Shown piece after piece: positions 18,413 through 27,766 of a stretch of DNA of 64,000 bases. Location: NCBI RefSeq assembly GCF_000265205.3, contig NC_018000.1:2728001-2792000 (forward strand). The letters run 5' to 3'. The DNA comes from Sinorhizobium fredii USDA 257. GTDB lineage: Bacteria > Pseudomonadota > Alphaproteobacteria > Rhizobiales > Rhizobiaceae. The position numbers and the translations under genes were made by a program. The notes beneath the pieces were generated by a model. That model did no database searches. It was not told the origin of the DNA and was given only the letters and a program-made list of their open reading frames with translations. The stretch's first letter is position 1, and each line of letters begins with the position of its first letter.

Positions 18413-19327
18413 GTGGCCGGATTGAGAAGAAAGTTGCCGCCGCTCACCGGGCTGACAGTCTTCGAGGCGGCAGCTCGGCTGGGAAGTTTCACCAAGGCGG
18501 CGGCTGAACTCGGCGTCACCCAGGCCGCCGTCAGTCGGCAGATCCATCTGCTCGAGGATATTTTCGGATTTCCCCTGTTCCGCCGCCTGCATCGAAAGAT
18601 AGAGGTGACGGACAAGGGGAGACTGCTGTCTTCCGCCACGACGACTGCCTTCAATCTCATCGCAGATACGATTGCAGACATATCGAAAGAGGAAGGCGGT
18701 GACGAACTCGCTATTTCAGCGACCGTCGCATTCTCGCACTTCTGGCTGCTTCCAAGGATATCGTCGTTTGCGCGATCGTATCCGCAGGTCAAGCTGCGAA
18801 TTATCACCCAGGACAAGTCTGCCGATATCGAAGGCGGCGACGTCGACCTTGTCATCCGGTACGGCAACGGAATGTGGCCCGACGGTCAGGCCGAGTTCCT
18901 GTTCGACGACGAGATATTTCCTGTCTGCAGTCCTGAGTACGCTAGCGAAATCGGCCAGGTGGCCACATTGGCAGACCTGATCCGATACCCCCTCATTACT
19001 CACGACACGGATGATCCGGCCTGGACGGGCTGGAACGAGTGGCTTGCCGCTTTTTCTGTTCAAGGCCCGAAAAGACCGACGGGACTGCGATGCAGTTTTT
19101 ACACAGAGGCCATCTATGCGGCGCTGAACGGGCAGGGAATTGCGCTTGGGTGGAAGCGTCTCGTGGAGGATCTTCTCAATCAGAAGCGTCTGGTTCGTCT
19201 CACCGATGCGAGTATAAGCACCAGGAACGGCTATTTTGTCGTGGTTCCACGCCGCCAACGGAAGAAGGAATACGTGGAATTGCTTATCGAATGGCTGAAA
19301 CGCTCAACTGAGGTGGGTCACGGATAG
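18413..19327 (+). CDS. LysR-family regulator (GcvA-like)
   Basis: A protein of 304 residues read from a GTG start. The N-terminal helix-turn-helix is GSFTKAAAELGVTQAAVSRQ, followed by a substrate-binding domain. It resembles the GcvA/AmpR branch in opening with KLPPLTGLTVFEAAARLGSF. It is divergent from the Rieske oxygenase gene across a 224-base gap, the usual arrangement for a LysR protein and its target. Activation of the oxygenase pair in response to betaine is inference. Confidence 0.9.
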   Translation: MAGLRRKLPPLTGLTVFEAAARLGSFTKAAAELGVTQAAVSRQIHLLEDIFGFPLFRRLHRKIEVTDKGRLLSSATTTAFNLIADTIADISKEEGGDELAISATVAFSHFWLLPRISSFARSYPQVKLRIITQDKSADIEGGDVDLVIRYGNGMWPDGQAEFLFDDEIFPVCSPEYASEIGQVATLADLIRYPLITHDTDDPAWTGWNEWLAAFSVQGPKRPTGLRCSFYTEAIYAALNGQGIALGWKRLVEDLLNQKRLVRLTDASISTRNGYFVVVPRRQRKKEYVELLIEWLKRSTEVGHG

Positions 19328-19505
19328 AGGCTGCGTCACTCCTTCGAGCAGAGCGTGATGGACTATAACGCGAGTCTGTTGCATTGCACGTTCGATCGTA
19401 TGATGCTGTGCCCCCGCTGCAATGCGTGGTGGCATGCTGTTACAGCATGCCACCGCCACGCCGTGGAATCCTGCTAATCGAGTATCAGCAAGGAGATCAA
19501 TATCG

Positions 19506-20483
19506 ATGGCTTTGGGGGATGCGGCGAACCGGCCGGACTATGTTTCGTTCGAAGGAAGCGACCCGGACCGCCTTGCAGCAACGTTGACGAACTGGACCAC
19601 CAATGTCGTTGTTCGACCGCTTAACAACGAGAGCATCTACTATAAATGTGCCTGGGCGAACGCCGGCATCGTATCGATCGGCTTTACACACGTCGACGGC
19701 CAAATTCTCTTCGAGAGCGAGGGCGCCGACGGTCAGCTCGTGTTGATCGTGCCGCGTCGCGGTGGCCTTGACCTTCGGATGGGAAGGCAGGCATTTTGCA
19801 CGTCTCCCGGACGGGGCGCCGTCATCGAAGGCAACCAGCGCATTGCCGCCCTCTCGTTGAGCGCTCGCGAGCACATGTTCGTCGCGATCGATCAAGCGGC
19901 GCTTGTCCGCCAGCTGTCCGAAATGGTTGAGATGCCGGTCTCCGGAACCTTGGAGTTCTCGCCAGAGATCGACCTCATATCGGGACCAGGAACGGCAATT
20001 GCCAACATTGCGGCCACGCTCCAGGCGGGCGTTGCCGGCGATGCGCCGCTGCGCAGATCTCCCCTCGCGCTGACAAACCTGAGCGAAGCCCTGATCCAAA
20101 TGATCCTCGATACGTTACCTCATCGCTTCTCGGAAAAAATGCGCCGCGCCGCTACGCCGGTACCGCGTCATGTGAAGAAGGCGATCGACTTCATGATGGC
20201 CAACCTGTCGAAGCCGATAACGCTGGTCGAGGTCGCCGTCGCCTGTGGGGTCAGTTCGCGCACGCTCCAGCACGGTTTTCGGCAATTCAAGATGACCACT
20301 CCCATGAGTTACCTCCAGGATTTGCGTCTGAATGCGCTTCGCGAAGAGCTGACGCTGGCTCGGCCCGGCCAAAGCATCGCCGACATCGCATTCAAATGGG
20401 GCTTCACCCATATGGGGCGCCTGGCCATGGAGTACCGAAATCGTTTCGGGGAGCTTCCATCCCAGACACTCCGTTCCTGTTGA
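19506..20483 (+). CDS. AraC-family transcriptional regulator
   Basis: A protein of 325 residues with the AraC double helix-turn-helix at the C-terminus: KPITLVEVAVACGVSSRTLQ and SIADIAFKWGFTHMGRLAME. The N-terminal part is an AraC-binding-like domain resembling that of the regulator at 1174. An AAGGAG site at 19487-19492 supports the ATG at 19506 over a longer frame. It closes the betaine island on the right; the genes after it belong to a different, decayed block. Confidence 0.88.
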   Translation: MALGDAANRPDYVSFEGSDPDRLAATLTNWTTNVVVRPLNNESIYYKCAWANAGIVSIGFTHVDGQILFESEGADGQLVLIVPRRGGLDLRMGRQAFCTSPGRGAVIEGNQRIAALSLSAREHMFVAIDQAALVRQLSEMVEMPVSGTLEFSPEIDLISGPGTAIANIAATLQAGVAGDAPLRRSPLALTNLSEALIQMILDTLPHRFSEKMRRAATPVPRHVKKAIDFMMANLSKPITLVEVAVACGVSSRTLQHGFRQFKMTTPMSYLQDLRLNALREELTLARPGQSIADIAFKWGFTHMGRLAMEYRNRFGELPSQTLRSC

Positions 20484-20653
20484 TCGGACGGTCGCAGCCA
20501 CCCGCACGCTTTTTCTGCGGTGCTATGCAGCCGGAGGGGTTACATTTGCGAGGAGTTGCAGCCAGGAGGCTCTTCCGCAAAGCACTCTCTCGAAATCGCG
20601 CAATCGCACCCTATAAATCAGGTTCAGCGACGCTAATGGTGACGGAGCCGGAA

Positions 20654-21153
20654 ATGCGTGAGCCTGAAATCATCAGATTCCCACCGAGCGAATGGGTGCC
20701 GAACCACCCACGACTGCCGGTTCTGGTTTATCGTCAAGCCCTTGCGGCGAACGACATGGCGGCCGAATTCGAGCGGCGGTTTGCCGGGACCGGCTGGCGA
20801 GGCGTCTGGCGTAACGGTGTCTTCTCCTATCAGCACTATCATATCGGTGCGCACGAAGTCCTTGGTATCGCGAAGGGCAATGCCAAGCTGTTGATCGGCG
20901 GTCGCAGGGTGCTGTGATGGAGGTCGGCGCAGGCGACTGTCTCGTCCTGCCGGCCGGCACTGGTCACATGACTCTCGGAGCGAGCGACGGTTTTCTCGTT
21001 GTCGGCGGCTACCCGCCCGGACAAAGCGCCGATATTCAGACGAAGGCGGTCAGCAGGAGCGACCTTCAAACGATTGCCGACATGCCGCTCCCTCCAGCCG
21101 ACCCGCTCTACGGCGCGAACGGCCCTCTCATGCGGCTCTGGAAAAACGCCTAG
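20654..21153 (+). pseudogene. YjlB-family cupin gene broken by a one-base deletion
   Basis: Two frames together encode one cupin. The first runs from MREPEIIRFPPSEWVPNHPR through QHYHIGAHEVLGIAKG to a stop near 20917. The second resumes at MEVGAGDCLVLPAGTGHM and ends at 21153. Restoring one G in the G-run at 20906-20908 gives a continuous protein of about 165 residues ending YGANGPLMRLWKN, which fits the YjlB family. Its function is unknown even in intact relatives. The ATG at 20654 has a GGAG site (20644-20647). The frameshift could also be a sequencing error in a homopolymer. Confidence 0.7.
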
Positions 21154-21189
21154 GGAGCGGCCGACTCGAGCGTTGCCTTTGCGGAAGCC

Positions 21190-22275
21190 TTGGCTTTTCG
21201 TCAGTTCGCGCCCGATGGCAGCTTGGATTGTGTAGTCGCTGCGCGAGCGACATTCGAACACCGGCAGGATGGCATGCTCGTGCCGGCATCTGAACCCGAA
21301 CCGTTCCAATACGAGGACGTCTACGAAGGCGATGCGCATTCGACGGCGCTCTTGCGGCAAAGCGACCTCGTACCGGAGAAGCCGGGCACGGACGTCACTT
21401 TCCTCGGCTCAAGCTTCGCCCCCGGCGGCAAACTGGCACAATCGTGGACAGCGGAAATCCGCATCGGCGTTCGATTACATAAGCGCCTTCTGGTGACCGG
21501 TCCACGGCAATGGCTTCCGCAAACACGGCTGACCTGGTCGGGCCTCTTCGCACGTGATCCGAAGCCGCTTTTGACAGGGTGGACTTTGGGCGAACCGGAA
21601 CCGGTGGGCCAAGTGGATCTGACATGGGCAAAGGCTTTCGGTGGGCCCGTTACGGGCACCGAGGAGGAAGGCGCTCCGGCGGATGTGCATCGTGAGAATC
21701 CGCTCGGGCCGGGGCTGCTCGATATCACTCACGGCGACCCGGAAGTACTGCTTCCAGCCCATCAACTCGACGACCCCGATAACCCGCTACGAGATTGGCA
21801 GCAGCACAACGCATCACCGCAATGTTTCGGGCCGATGCCCCCGTGGTGGCGTCAGCGCCAGCAATTTGCTGGCACCTATGACGAAGACTGGTTCGAGAAT
21901 CGCCATCCCTTGCTGCCCGTAGATTTCGATCCGCGCTTCTGGCAATGCGCTCACCCTGACCTGGTCGCCGTACCGCATCTCAAGGGGGACGAGCAATATC
22001 AATTAGTCCACCTGCATCGCGAGCATGACGTGGCGCGCGGCAGGCTGCCCAGTATTGCGCTTGGCGTGCACTGCGAAGGGGGCGATGCGGAGAGCAGCGG
22101 CTGGCACATACTGACGCTAGATGGCGCGCACTTCGATTTTCGCGGACATCGCGACCTTGTCCTGCTGACATGGCGAACGAGGTTTCCGTTGAACGAGGCG
22201 GAGCGGACGGTCCTTACCCTGAAGCGAATTCGGATCGGCGATAGCAGCCCTGCCACGCAGGAATCCGCTGCATGA
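21190..22275 (+). CDS. DUF2169 domain protein (type VI secretion effector-associated)
   Basis: About 361 residues read from a TTG codon, the only usable start after the TAG at 21151. The DUF2169 pattern is seen as VVAARATFEH, QSDLVPEKPGTDVTFLG, GPRQW, VDLTWAKAFGG and HRENPLGPG. DUF2169 proteins are encoded next to PAAR-like effectors and are thought to help load them on the VgrG tip. The N-terminus is shorter than in the family by roughly 15-20 residues, and no good ribosome site precedes it, so the 5' end may be truncated. Its stop overlaps the next start as ATGA, indicating coupled translation. Confidence 0.75.
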   Translation: MAFRQFAPDGSLDCVVAARATFEHRQDGMLVPASEPEPFQYEDVYEGDAHSTALLRQSDLVPEKPGTDVTFLGSSFAPGGKLAQSWTAEIRIGVRLHKRLLVTGPRQWLPQTRLTWSGLFARDPKPLLTGWTLGEPEPVGQVDLTWAKAFGGPVTGTEEEGAPADVHRENPLGPGLLDITHGDPEVLLPAHQLDDPDNPLRDWQQHNASPQCFGPMPPWWRQRQQFAGTYDEDWFENRHPLLPVDFDPRFWQCAHPDLVAVPHLKGDEQYQLVHLHREHDVARGRLPSIALGVHCEGGDAESSGWHILTLDGAHFDFRGHRDLVLLTWRTRFPLNEAERTVLTLKRIRIGDSSPATQESAA

Positions 22276-23240
22276 GCTTTCCGCCGTCCCGGGACAATTA
22301 TGTTGGCGAACCACAGTACCCATCGCCGTGGACGACAAACCGGCCGTTGGAAGGTCTTCGCGACACCGACGCAGCGAAGATCGTCTGCCTGTCGCCTGAC
22401 GTCTGCCTAACGCCGGTCGGCAAGGCCGTGGTTCCGATCCCTTATCAGATCATCGATTATTGCGGCCACGACGAAAGTTACACGCCCTCCGTTCGATTTA
22501 CGCGGCAGAAAGCCATGGTGCAGCGCTCCAACACGACGCACGTGCATGGCGACGCTCCCGGCACGAGGAAAGGCATCAAGTCCGGCGCGGTAGAAGACAT
22601 CTGTGAGCCCATCGGCCATGCCTCGCAAGTGCGGGCAGAGGGTTCACATGTCATTCGCCACCTCGACCGGTTCTGGATGAACCAACGCAATACACAAGGC
22701 GAGGCGATCTTCGTTCGCAGCACCGACACCTACAGGCCGCCCTTAGATGACGATCCCGTGCCGGGGTCGCTGAGGTTGCCACAAAAGCCAATTCAATTGG
22801 CCTTCGATTCGAGCGGCCCCGAGGGACAAAGGCTATTAAGGCAGTTGATGGGGGATGCCGCCAAAAAGCCAGCATCGCCACCCCAGCTTCCCACTCCACC
22901 TTCCGGAGGAAGCTCACTCCTCCAGCGCCTTGGAACATTCGGTAAAGTTCTTGGAAGGATAGCAGCGCCAGTCGCAATTATTACAAGCGGCGGAACCCCG
23001 GAGTTGGACAACGCAATCCTTGCTGATAGCGGGGCCGAAGACGCACTTGACGGCATACATCCTTTAGGAACAGCGGAAAAAGCGCTGTATGAACAAACAA
23101 AAAAGCGCATCGCTTCTCATCTCTATGATGCGTATAGCAACCCGTTTGCAGGCCCCGACGATGATTATATCGATCGTGCCCACTGGAGTGGTGTAACTGA
23201 CGGCTTTGGTCGCCGTGCTCTCCGGCGTAGGCCGGACTGA
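22272..23240 (+). CDS. PAAR-like (DUF4150) T6SS effector, C-terminus replaced by IS sequence
   Basis: A protein of 322 residues. The DUF4150 domain, a PAAR-like tip module, spans about 35-150 (VCLSPDVCLTPVGKAVVPIP, GDAPGTRKGIKSG, CEPIGHASQVRAEGSHVIRH, FWMNQRNTQG). Residues 180-305 form a Pro/Gly-rich linker and helical part that should lead into a toxin domain. From position 23186 (about residue 306) the coding sequence lies inside the IS256-family element, so the last 17 residues are read from transposon DNA. The native C-terminal toxin is missing or was separated. No VgrG or immunity gene is visible. Confidence 0.8.
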   Translation: MSFPPSRDNYVGEPQYPSPWTTNRPLEGLRDTDAAKIVCLSPDVCLTPVGKAVVPIPYQIIDYCGHDESYTPSVRFTRQKAMVQRSNTTHVHGDAPGTRKGIKSGAVEDICEPIGHASQVRAEGSHVIRHLDRFWMNQRNTQGEAIFVRSTDTYRPPLDDDPVPGSLRLPQKPIQLAFDSSGPEGQRLLRQLMGDAAKKPASPPQLPTPPSGGSSLLQRLGTFGKVLGRIAAPVAIITSGGTPELDNAILADSGAEDALDGIHPLGTAEKALYEQTKKRIASHLYDAYSNPFAGPDDDYIDRAHWSGVTDGFGRRALRRRPD

Positions 23241-24582
23241 TCAGCGTGCCACTGCCGGCAGGCTGATGAGCGGATCATCACTCATCTGGCTAATAGTTTC
23301 CAGTGTCATGTAGCGAGCCCGCTGCACGGCCCACTCGTCATTTTGTTCAAGCAGCAATGCGCCGACGAGGCGGACGATGGCATCGTCGTTGGGAAAGATG
23401 CCAACGACCTCGGTGCGCCGCTTGATCTCGCCATTGAGTCGCTCGATCGGATTGATCGAGTGTAGCTTGACGCGGTGCTCCTTGGGGAAGCTCATGTAGG
23501 CGAGGACGTCGTGCTCGGCCTCGTCCATGATGGCGGCGAGCTTCGGCACTTTCGGGCGGATCTGGTCGGCGACGGCGCGCCATTGCAGGCTTGCCGCCTC
23601 TGCCGTCTCCTGGGCGAAGGCGGTGGCAATGAAGGCCGACACGACACGACGGCCACTCTTTCCGGCATGCGCCAGCACGTTGCGAGCGAAATGAACCCTG
23701 CAGCGCTGCCAGGTGGCGCACAGAACTTTGGAAACCGCCGCCTTGATGCCTTCGTGGGCATCGGAAACGACGAGCCTGACGCCGCGCAGGCCACGCCGAG
23801 TTAGCTTGCGCAGGAACTCTGTCCAGATCGGCTCGGCTTCCGATGTGCCGACCTCCATGCCCAGCACCTCGCGCCGGCCGTCCGTGTTGACGCCGACGGC
23901 GATGATCACAGCGACGGAGACGATGCGGCCGCCGCGGCGCACCTTCAGGTAGGTGGCATCGACCCACAGATATGGCCAGTCGCCCTCGATCGGCCGGTCG
24001 AGAAAGGCCTTCACCTTGCCGTCGATCTCCTCGCAGAGCCGGCTGACCTGGCTCTTGGAGACGCCGCTCATGCCCATGGCCTTGACCAGGTCGTCGACCG
24101 AGCGGGTCGAGATGCCCTGAATGTAAGCCTCCTGGATCACCGCCGTCAGCGCCTTCTCAGCCATGCGCCGCGGCTCCAGGAACGAAGGGAAGTAGGTGCC
24201 TTTCCTGAGCTTGGGGATGCGCAGCTCGACGGTGCCGGCTCGCGTCTCCCAGTCCCGGTCGCGATATCCGTTGCGCTGGGCCGTGCGCAACGGGTTCTTC
24301 TCGCCATAGCCGGCGCCGGTGGAGGCACCCACCTCCATCTCCATCAGCCGTTCAGCGGCAAAGCCGATCATCTCGCGCAGAATATCGGCGTCGGGGGTCT
24401 TCTCCACGAGCATGCGCAGGTTCATCATGGCATCGGTCATCGGTGCTTCCTTCGAATCAGGTTGGTGTGAGCAACCCGACCCTACCGGGGAACATCGATG
24501 ACCGCTGCTAGCCGCTCGCTCGCTACAGCGCTGTTGAGGGCGCGCTCCCGAGCGGCTTCGCTACCGCCGAGTTACACCACTC
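23186..24582. mobile_element. IS256-family insertion sequence
   Basis: The element is bounded by a perfect 13-bp inverted repeat, GAGTGGTGTAACT at 23186-23198 and its complement at 24570-24582, with weaker similarity further inward. It contains one intact transposase gene. The flanking 8 bases (23178-23185 and 24583-24590) do not match, so no target-site duplication is seen, which suggests a later deletion or rearrangement at one end. The left end interrupts the PAAR-like effector gene. Confidence 0.8.
23241..24440 (-). CDS. IS256-family transposase
   Basis: A protein of 399 residues, full length for the family. The DDE residues are recognisable in [24 protein letters not shown] and [17 protein letters not shown]. 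It carries out cut-and-paste or copy-out transposition of the element. No frameshift is seen, so the element could be active. Typical of mutator-type (IS256) elements common on rhizobial replicons. Confidence 0.96.
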   Translation of the reverse strand: MTDAMMNLRMLVEKTPDADILREMIGFAAERLMEMEVGASTGAGYGEKNPLRTAQRNGYRDRDWETRAGTVELRIPKLRKGTYFPSFLEPRRMAEKALTAVIQEAYIQGISTRSVDDLVKAMGMSGVSKSQVSRLCEEIDGKVKAFLDRPIEGDWPYLWVDATYLKVRRGGRIVSVAVIIAVGVNTDGRREVLGMEVGTSEAEPIWTEFLRKLTRRGLRGVRLVVSDAHEGIKAAVSKVLCATWQRCRVHFARNVLAHAGKSGRRVVSAFIATAFAQETAEAASLQWRAVADQIRPKVPKLAAIMDEAEHDVLAYMSFPKEHRVKLHSINPIERLNGEIKRRTEVVGIFPNDDAIVRLVGALLLEQNDEWAVQRARYMTLETISQMSDDPLISLPAVAR

Positions 24583-24866
24583 GACGGGACACAACCGATT
24601 ATATCGCAAGGGAGCGCCACGCCGACAGCGCCATCTCCTGGGCGAAGCCGTCGGCCTCGGCGCAGGGCGAAGGCCGGGTGCGGCTGGCGCAGGGGTCGTC
24701 GGACCGAAACCACATCAACGACGGTCGCATCGCTTCCCTACGTGCCGGGAAGCCGCGCCGGCGCCGACTGGAAATTTGAGATGCCGCGGATGGTGCCGGG
24801 CAATACGACGCCGTCGCTGGTGCAGATGTCGGAGGCGATGAAGTGCGAATCCCACCGACCCGACAC
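24583..24866. other. Region between the IS end and the cyclase gene, no gene seen
   Basis: No open frame with a family signature was found on either strand. Short peptide-like stretches occur but they change frame and have no ribosome site. It may be residue of whatever was deleted when the IS lost its target duplication. Confidence 0.4.
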
Positions 24867-25961
24867 TCACGCATCCGGCAGCGTAAACACCGCACAAGGC
24901 GCCGCGATGCCGCGCAGTTCGTGGTCGCCGAGCGGCACCAGCGGCTGGGCGGTCTCCGCGGCGACGGCGCCGGAGATCAGCACCGACCGGCCGAGCGGCC
25001 GGCACAGGCCCTCGAGGCGGCTGACCAGGTTGACGGCGGGGCCGATGGCGGTGAAGTCCAGCCGGTCGACCGCGCCGATATTGCCCCAGAGGACATCGCC
25101 GAGATGCAGCGCCGTGCCGAAGGGCAGCTGCGGCAGGCCTTGCGCCTCACGCAGGGCGTCGAAATGCGCCATGCCGGCACGGGCGGCGGCGATGGCGCGC
25201 AGCGCCGCCTCGCAGGCCTCGGCCGGCGAACCGGTGACTGGGAAGATCGCCAGCAGGCCATCGCCGATGAACTTCAACACTTCGCCCCCGAAGGCGTGGA
25301 TCGCCCCGGCAACGCGGTCGAACCAGGCGTCCAGGGCAGCGATCATTTCCGTGGGCTGCGTTGCTTCGGAGAGCGCGGTGAAATTGCGGAGATCCGCATA
25401 AAGCAGCGCGGCGCGAATGGTCTCGCCGGTGCCCCGTGTCAGCGCTCCGGCCTTAACCCGGGCGGCGCTCCGTCGGCCGAGATAGGCCTCTAGCAGAGCC
25501 GACAGCGCCGCCCGCTCGGCGAGGGCCGCCAGGGGCGCTGCGGCGAAGCGCGCAGCTTCGCGCAGCCGGCCTGTCTCGGCGGGGTTGAACGGCCGCATCC
25601 CGGCCCAGGCGAGCACCGGTTTGTCGGCCGCCGCTCCGATCGTGTCCTCCAGCACCGGACCGAGCCCGGCCAGCCAATCGCGTTCGGCCTGGCTCGGCGG
25701 GGCGCCGGCGAAGCCGAGGGACTCGATCACCGCCCCGGTCTCCGCCCGCCACAGCCAGGTTCGGCGGGCGATGATCGGATGCGGCACGGCGAGCGTCAAG
25801 GCGCCGCCGGCCAAGGGGAGACAGTCGGCCAGCAGCCGGCTACCGAGCTCGGCCAGGAACCGGTCAGGGCCGGGCGAGGCACCGGCCTCGTCCACCAGCC
25901 AGGCGAGGGGTGCGGGCAGATCCATGCCGGGATCATACTGCCACGGCCCTTGACGTGTCAT
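24867..25961 (-). CDS. Class III adenylate/guanylate cyclase
   Basis: A protein of 364 residues. The C-terminal catalytic domain starts near residue 185: ALLYADLRNFTALSE (metal Asp), EVLKFIGDGLLAIFP (substrate Lys and second metal Asp), DFTAIGPAVNLVSRLEGLC (adenine Asp and transition-state Asn/Arg). All catalytic positions for cAMP formation appear intact. The N-terminal 180 residues have no recognised domain and may sense a cytosolic signal. Base composition is clearly richer in G+C than the genes around it, suggesting transfer from another high-GC proteobacterium. ATG at 25925 is an alternative start. Confidence 0.88.
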   Translation of the reverse strand: MTRQGPWQYDPGMDLPAPLAWLVDEAGASPGPDRFLAELGSRLLADCLPLAGGALTLAVPHPIIARRTWLWRAETGAVIESLGFAGAPPSQAERDWLAGLGPVLEDTIGAAADKPVLAWAGMRPFNPAETGRLREAARFAAAPLAALAERAALSALLEAYLGRRSAARVKAGALTRGTGETIRAALLYADLRNFTALSEATQPTEMIAALDAWFDRVAGAIHAFGGEVLKFIGDGLLAIFPVTGSPAEACEAALRAIAAARAGMAHFDALREAQGLPQLPFGTALHLGDVLWGNIGAVDRLDFTAIGPAVNLVSRLEGLCRPLGRSVLISGAVAAETAQPLVPLGDHELRGIAAPCAVFTLPDA

Positions 25962-26175
25962 CCGCGCACCCCGTGATCCTTCAATTTCGATTGGTTGGGG
26001 GAAGAGTCATTCAGTAATTCAACGGCTTACAGCGCCCTCGTGCGTCTTCACGGGCGCGCGGCACTGTCGGTGGTGGCGCATCCGGCGCCGCCGGGCTATC
26101 ATCGGGACAGGCCCGATCCTGCCTGCTCCTTCTTCGTCGCAGTCGGGAAAGCCATCGCAACCATGGGGGAGACCG

Positions 26176-26625
26176 ATGCAAGAGGCTCTCGTCGTACGCC
26201 GCGAGACGCACATCGCGGCGCCGCCCGCGGCGGTATTCGCGCTGTTGACCGATCCTGAGAAGATCCTGCGCTGGATGGGCACCGAGGCTGAGATCGAGCC
26301 TCAGCCCGAGGGGCTCTATCTCGTCAATGTCACCGGCGCCCGCTTCGCCCGTGGCTCTTTCCGCGAGGTGGTGCCGGTGCATCGGCTCGCCTATAGCTTC
26401 GGCTGGGAGGGCAGCGAGGTCGTGCCGCCGGGATCAAGCCTGGTGGAGATCGACCTGATCGAGCAGCCGGACGGAACGCTGCTGCGCCTGACCCATAGCG
26501 GCCTGCCCAGTGCCGAGCAATGCGCCGGCCATGCGGAAGGCTGGGCCCACTACCTCGGCCGGCTGGGCCAGGTCGCGGCGGGGGGCGATCCAGGGCCGGA
26601 TCCCTGGCACGGCCGCGCCGGCTAA
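26176..26625 (+). CDS. SRPBCC/AHSA1-like protein
   Basis: A protein of 149 residues of the START/Bet v1-like superfamily, AHSA1 branch: THIAAPPAAVFALLTDPEKI, RWMG, FREVVPVHRLAYSFGWEG, LRLTHSGLP and GWAHYLGRL. These small hydrophobic-cavity proteins bind lipids or metabolites, and the cellular role of most bacterial members is unknown. It is divergent from the cyclase gene across 214 bases and shares its very high G+C, so both may have arrived together. Confidence 0.85.
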   Translation: MQEALVVRRETHIAAPPAAVFALLTDPEKILRWMGTEAEIEPQPEGLYLVNVTGARFARGSFREVVPVHRLAYSFGWEGSEVVPPGSSLVEIDLIEQPDGTLLRLTHSGLPSAEQCAGHAEGWAHYLGRLGQVAAGGDPGPDPWHGRAG

Positions 26626-26674
26626 TCGTGCGCTTGCTGTCCCGTGGTGGAGCGGCAAGGGCTGCGAATGTCGG

Positions 26675-27766
26675 CTATGGCTTCAAGCCGGCCGCGCGCA
26701 GCGCATAGCGGATGACTTTCTGGATTTTATCGTCCAAAGAAGACGAACGATCGGCGGGCGTGAGGGGTGCGGATGGCGGCTTTACTGCCGCTTTGTCGCG
26801 CCGGCTGGTCGCGAGTCGTCGCGTCAGCCCCCATGAATGGGCGATGTGTGCGGTGGAAGAGATGCCGACATCAAGCATATAAGGACCGCTCTTGCCGTAG
26901 CCGCTCGCCACGTCAAGCGGCAGTCCATGCCCCATGTCGTGGATGCTGTAGAGCGTGATGCGGACCCGTCCGTCGATGTCCTTCCACACCTTCCGCGTCT
27001 GCCCGTCCACGGTCTCGGTAACGGTTGGTGCCGAAGCCAGTTCGTGGACGCCGCGCCACTGTTCGACGATTGCTCGCGCGTTCGCCTCGGCAACGGTGCT
27101 GTCCTTCGTCCCGTGCCAGATCGAGAGCGTCGGCCATGGTCCGGTGTGGCTGGACGCAGTTCGAACGCTGGTCCGCAGCTCTCGAGCTTTCGGGATGCCG
27201 TGCCCGCGCATCCGCTCGAATGCCTCCGGGACGGTGAACGCGGTGGCGTATGGTAATCCGGCAATGATCGCCCCGCCGGCAAAGACTTCCGGATAGGTCG
27301 CGAGCAGGACATTCGCCATTGCGCCGCCGGCGGACAGTCCAGTGACGTATATCCTGTCACTGGCAACCTTGTGCCTCGAGCGCATCGTTTCGATCATCTG
27401 GCGTATGGAAAGAGCCTCGCCCCCTTCGCGCCTGATGTCGTCGGGCAAGAACCAGTTGAAGCAGAGATTGCCGTTATTGTCGCGCACCTGTTGCGGGTAG
27501 AGCAGCGCGAAGCCATGATCGTCCGCCATTTTCGACCAGCCCGAGCAGGCATCGTAATCGGCCGGGATCTGCGTGCATCCATGCAGGATGACGACAAGCG
27601 CCGGTCTTTTCGGCAGGTTCTTCGGCAAGTAATAGCTGGCTTTCAATCCACCTGGGTTCGAACCGAAATCCATGAGTGGGGAAAGCTTGTTGCGGGAGTG
27701 CAGATGCTCGGCTTTGCCTGTCCGGGGTCGCGTGATTCTTGCAAGTGTACCGGGTAGGGTTCTCAT
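26675..27766 (-). CDS. PHB depolymerase/LpqC-family esterase
   Basis: An alpha/beta hydrolase of 363 residues. The PHB-depolymerase family pattern is seen in YYLPKNLPKRPALVVILHGC, the nucleophile elbow GLSAGGAMAN, and WHGTKD for the Asp region; the catalytic His is probably in HDMGHGLPLD. Members hydrolyse polyhydroxybutyrate or feruloyl/acetyl esters. The start at 27766 has AAGGAG ten bases upstream; the frame is open further. No strong secretion signal is seen, so intracellular PHB or ester turnover is possible. The C-terminal 50 residues are basic and poorly conserved. Confidence 0.85.
   Translation of the reverse strand: MRTLPGTLARITRPRTGKAEHLHSRNKLSPLMDFGSNPGGLKASYYLPKNLPKRPALVVILHGCTQIPADYDACSGWSKMADDHGFALLYPQQVRDNNGNLCFNWFLPDDIRREGGEALSIRQMIETMRSRHKVASDRIYVTGLSAGGAMANVLLATYPEVFAGGAIIAGLPYATAFTVPEAFERMRGHGIPKARELRTSVRTASSHTGPWPTLSIWHGTKDSTVAEANARAIVEQWRGVHELASAPTVTETVDGQTRKVWKDIDGRVRITLYSIHDMGHGLPLDVASGYGKSGPYMLDVGISSTAHIAHSWGLTRRLATSRRDKAAVKPPSAPLTPADRSSSLDDKIQKVIRYALRAAGLKP

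Noticed and set aside
24599..24720. Short minus-strand stretch containing SLMWFRSDD, reminiscent of a photolyase start
   Set aside because: Only about eight residues resemble the family and the frame fails at once; too weak to call even a relic.
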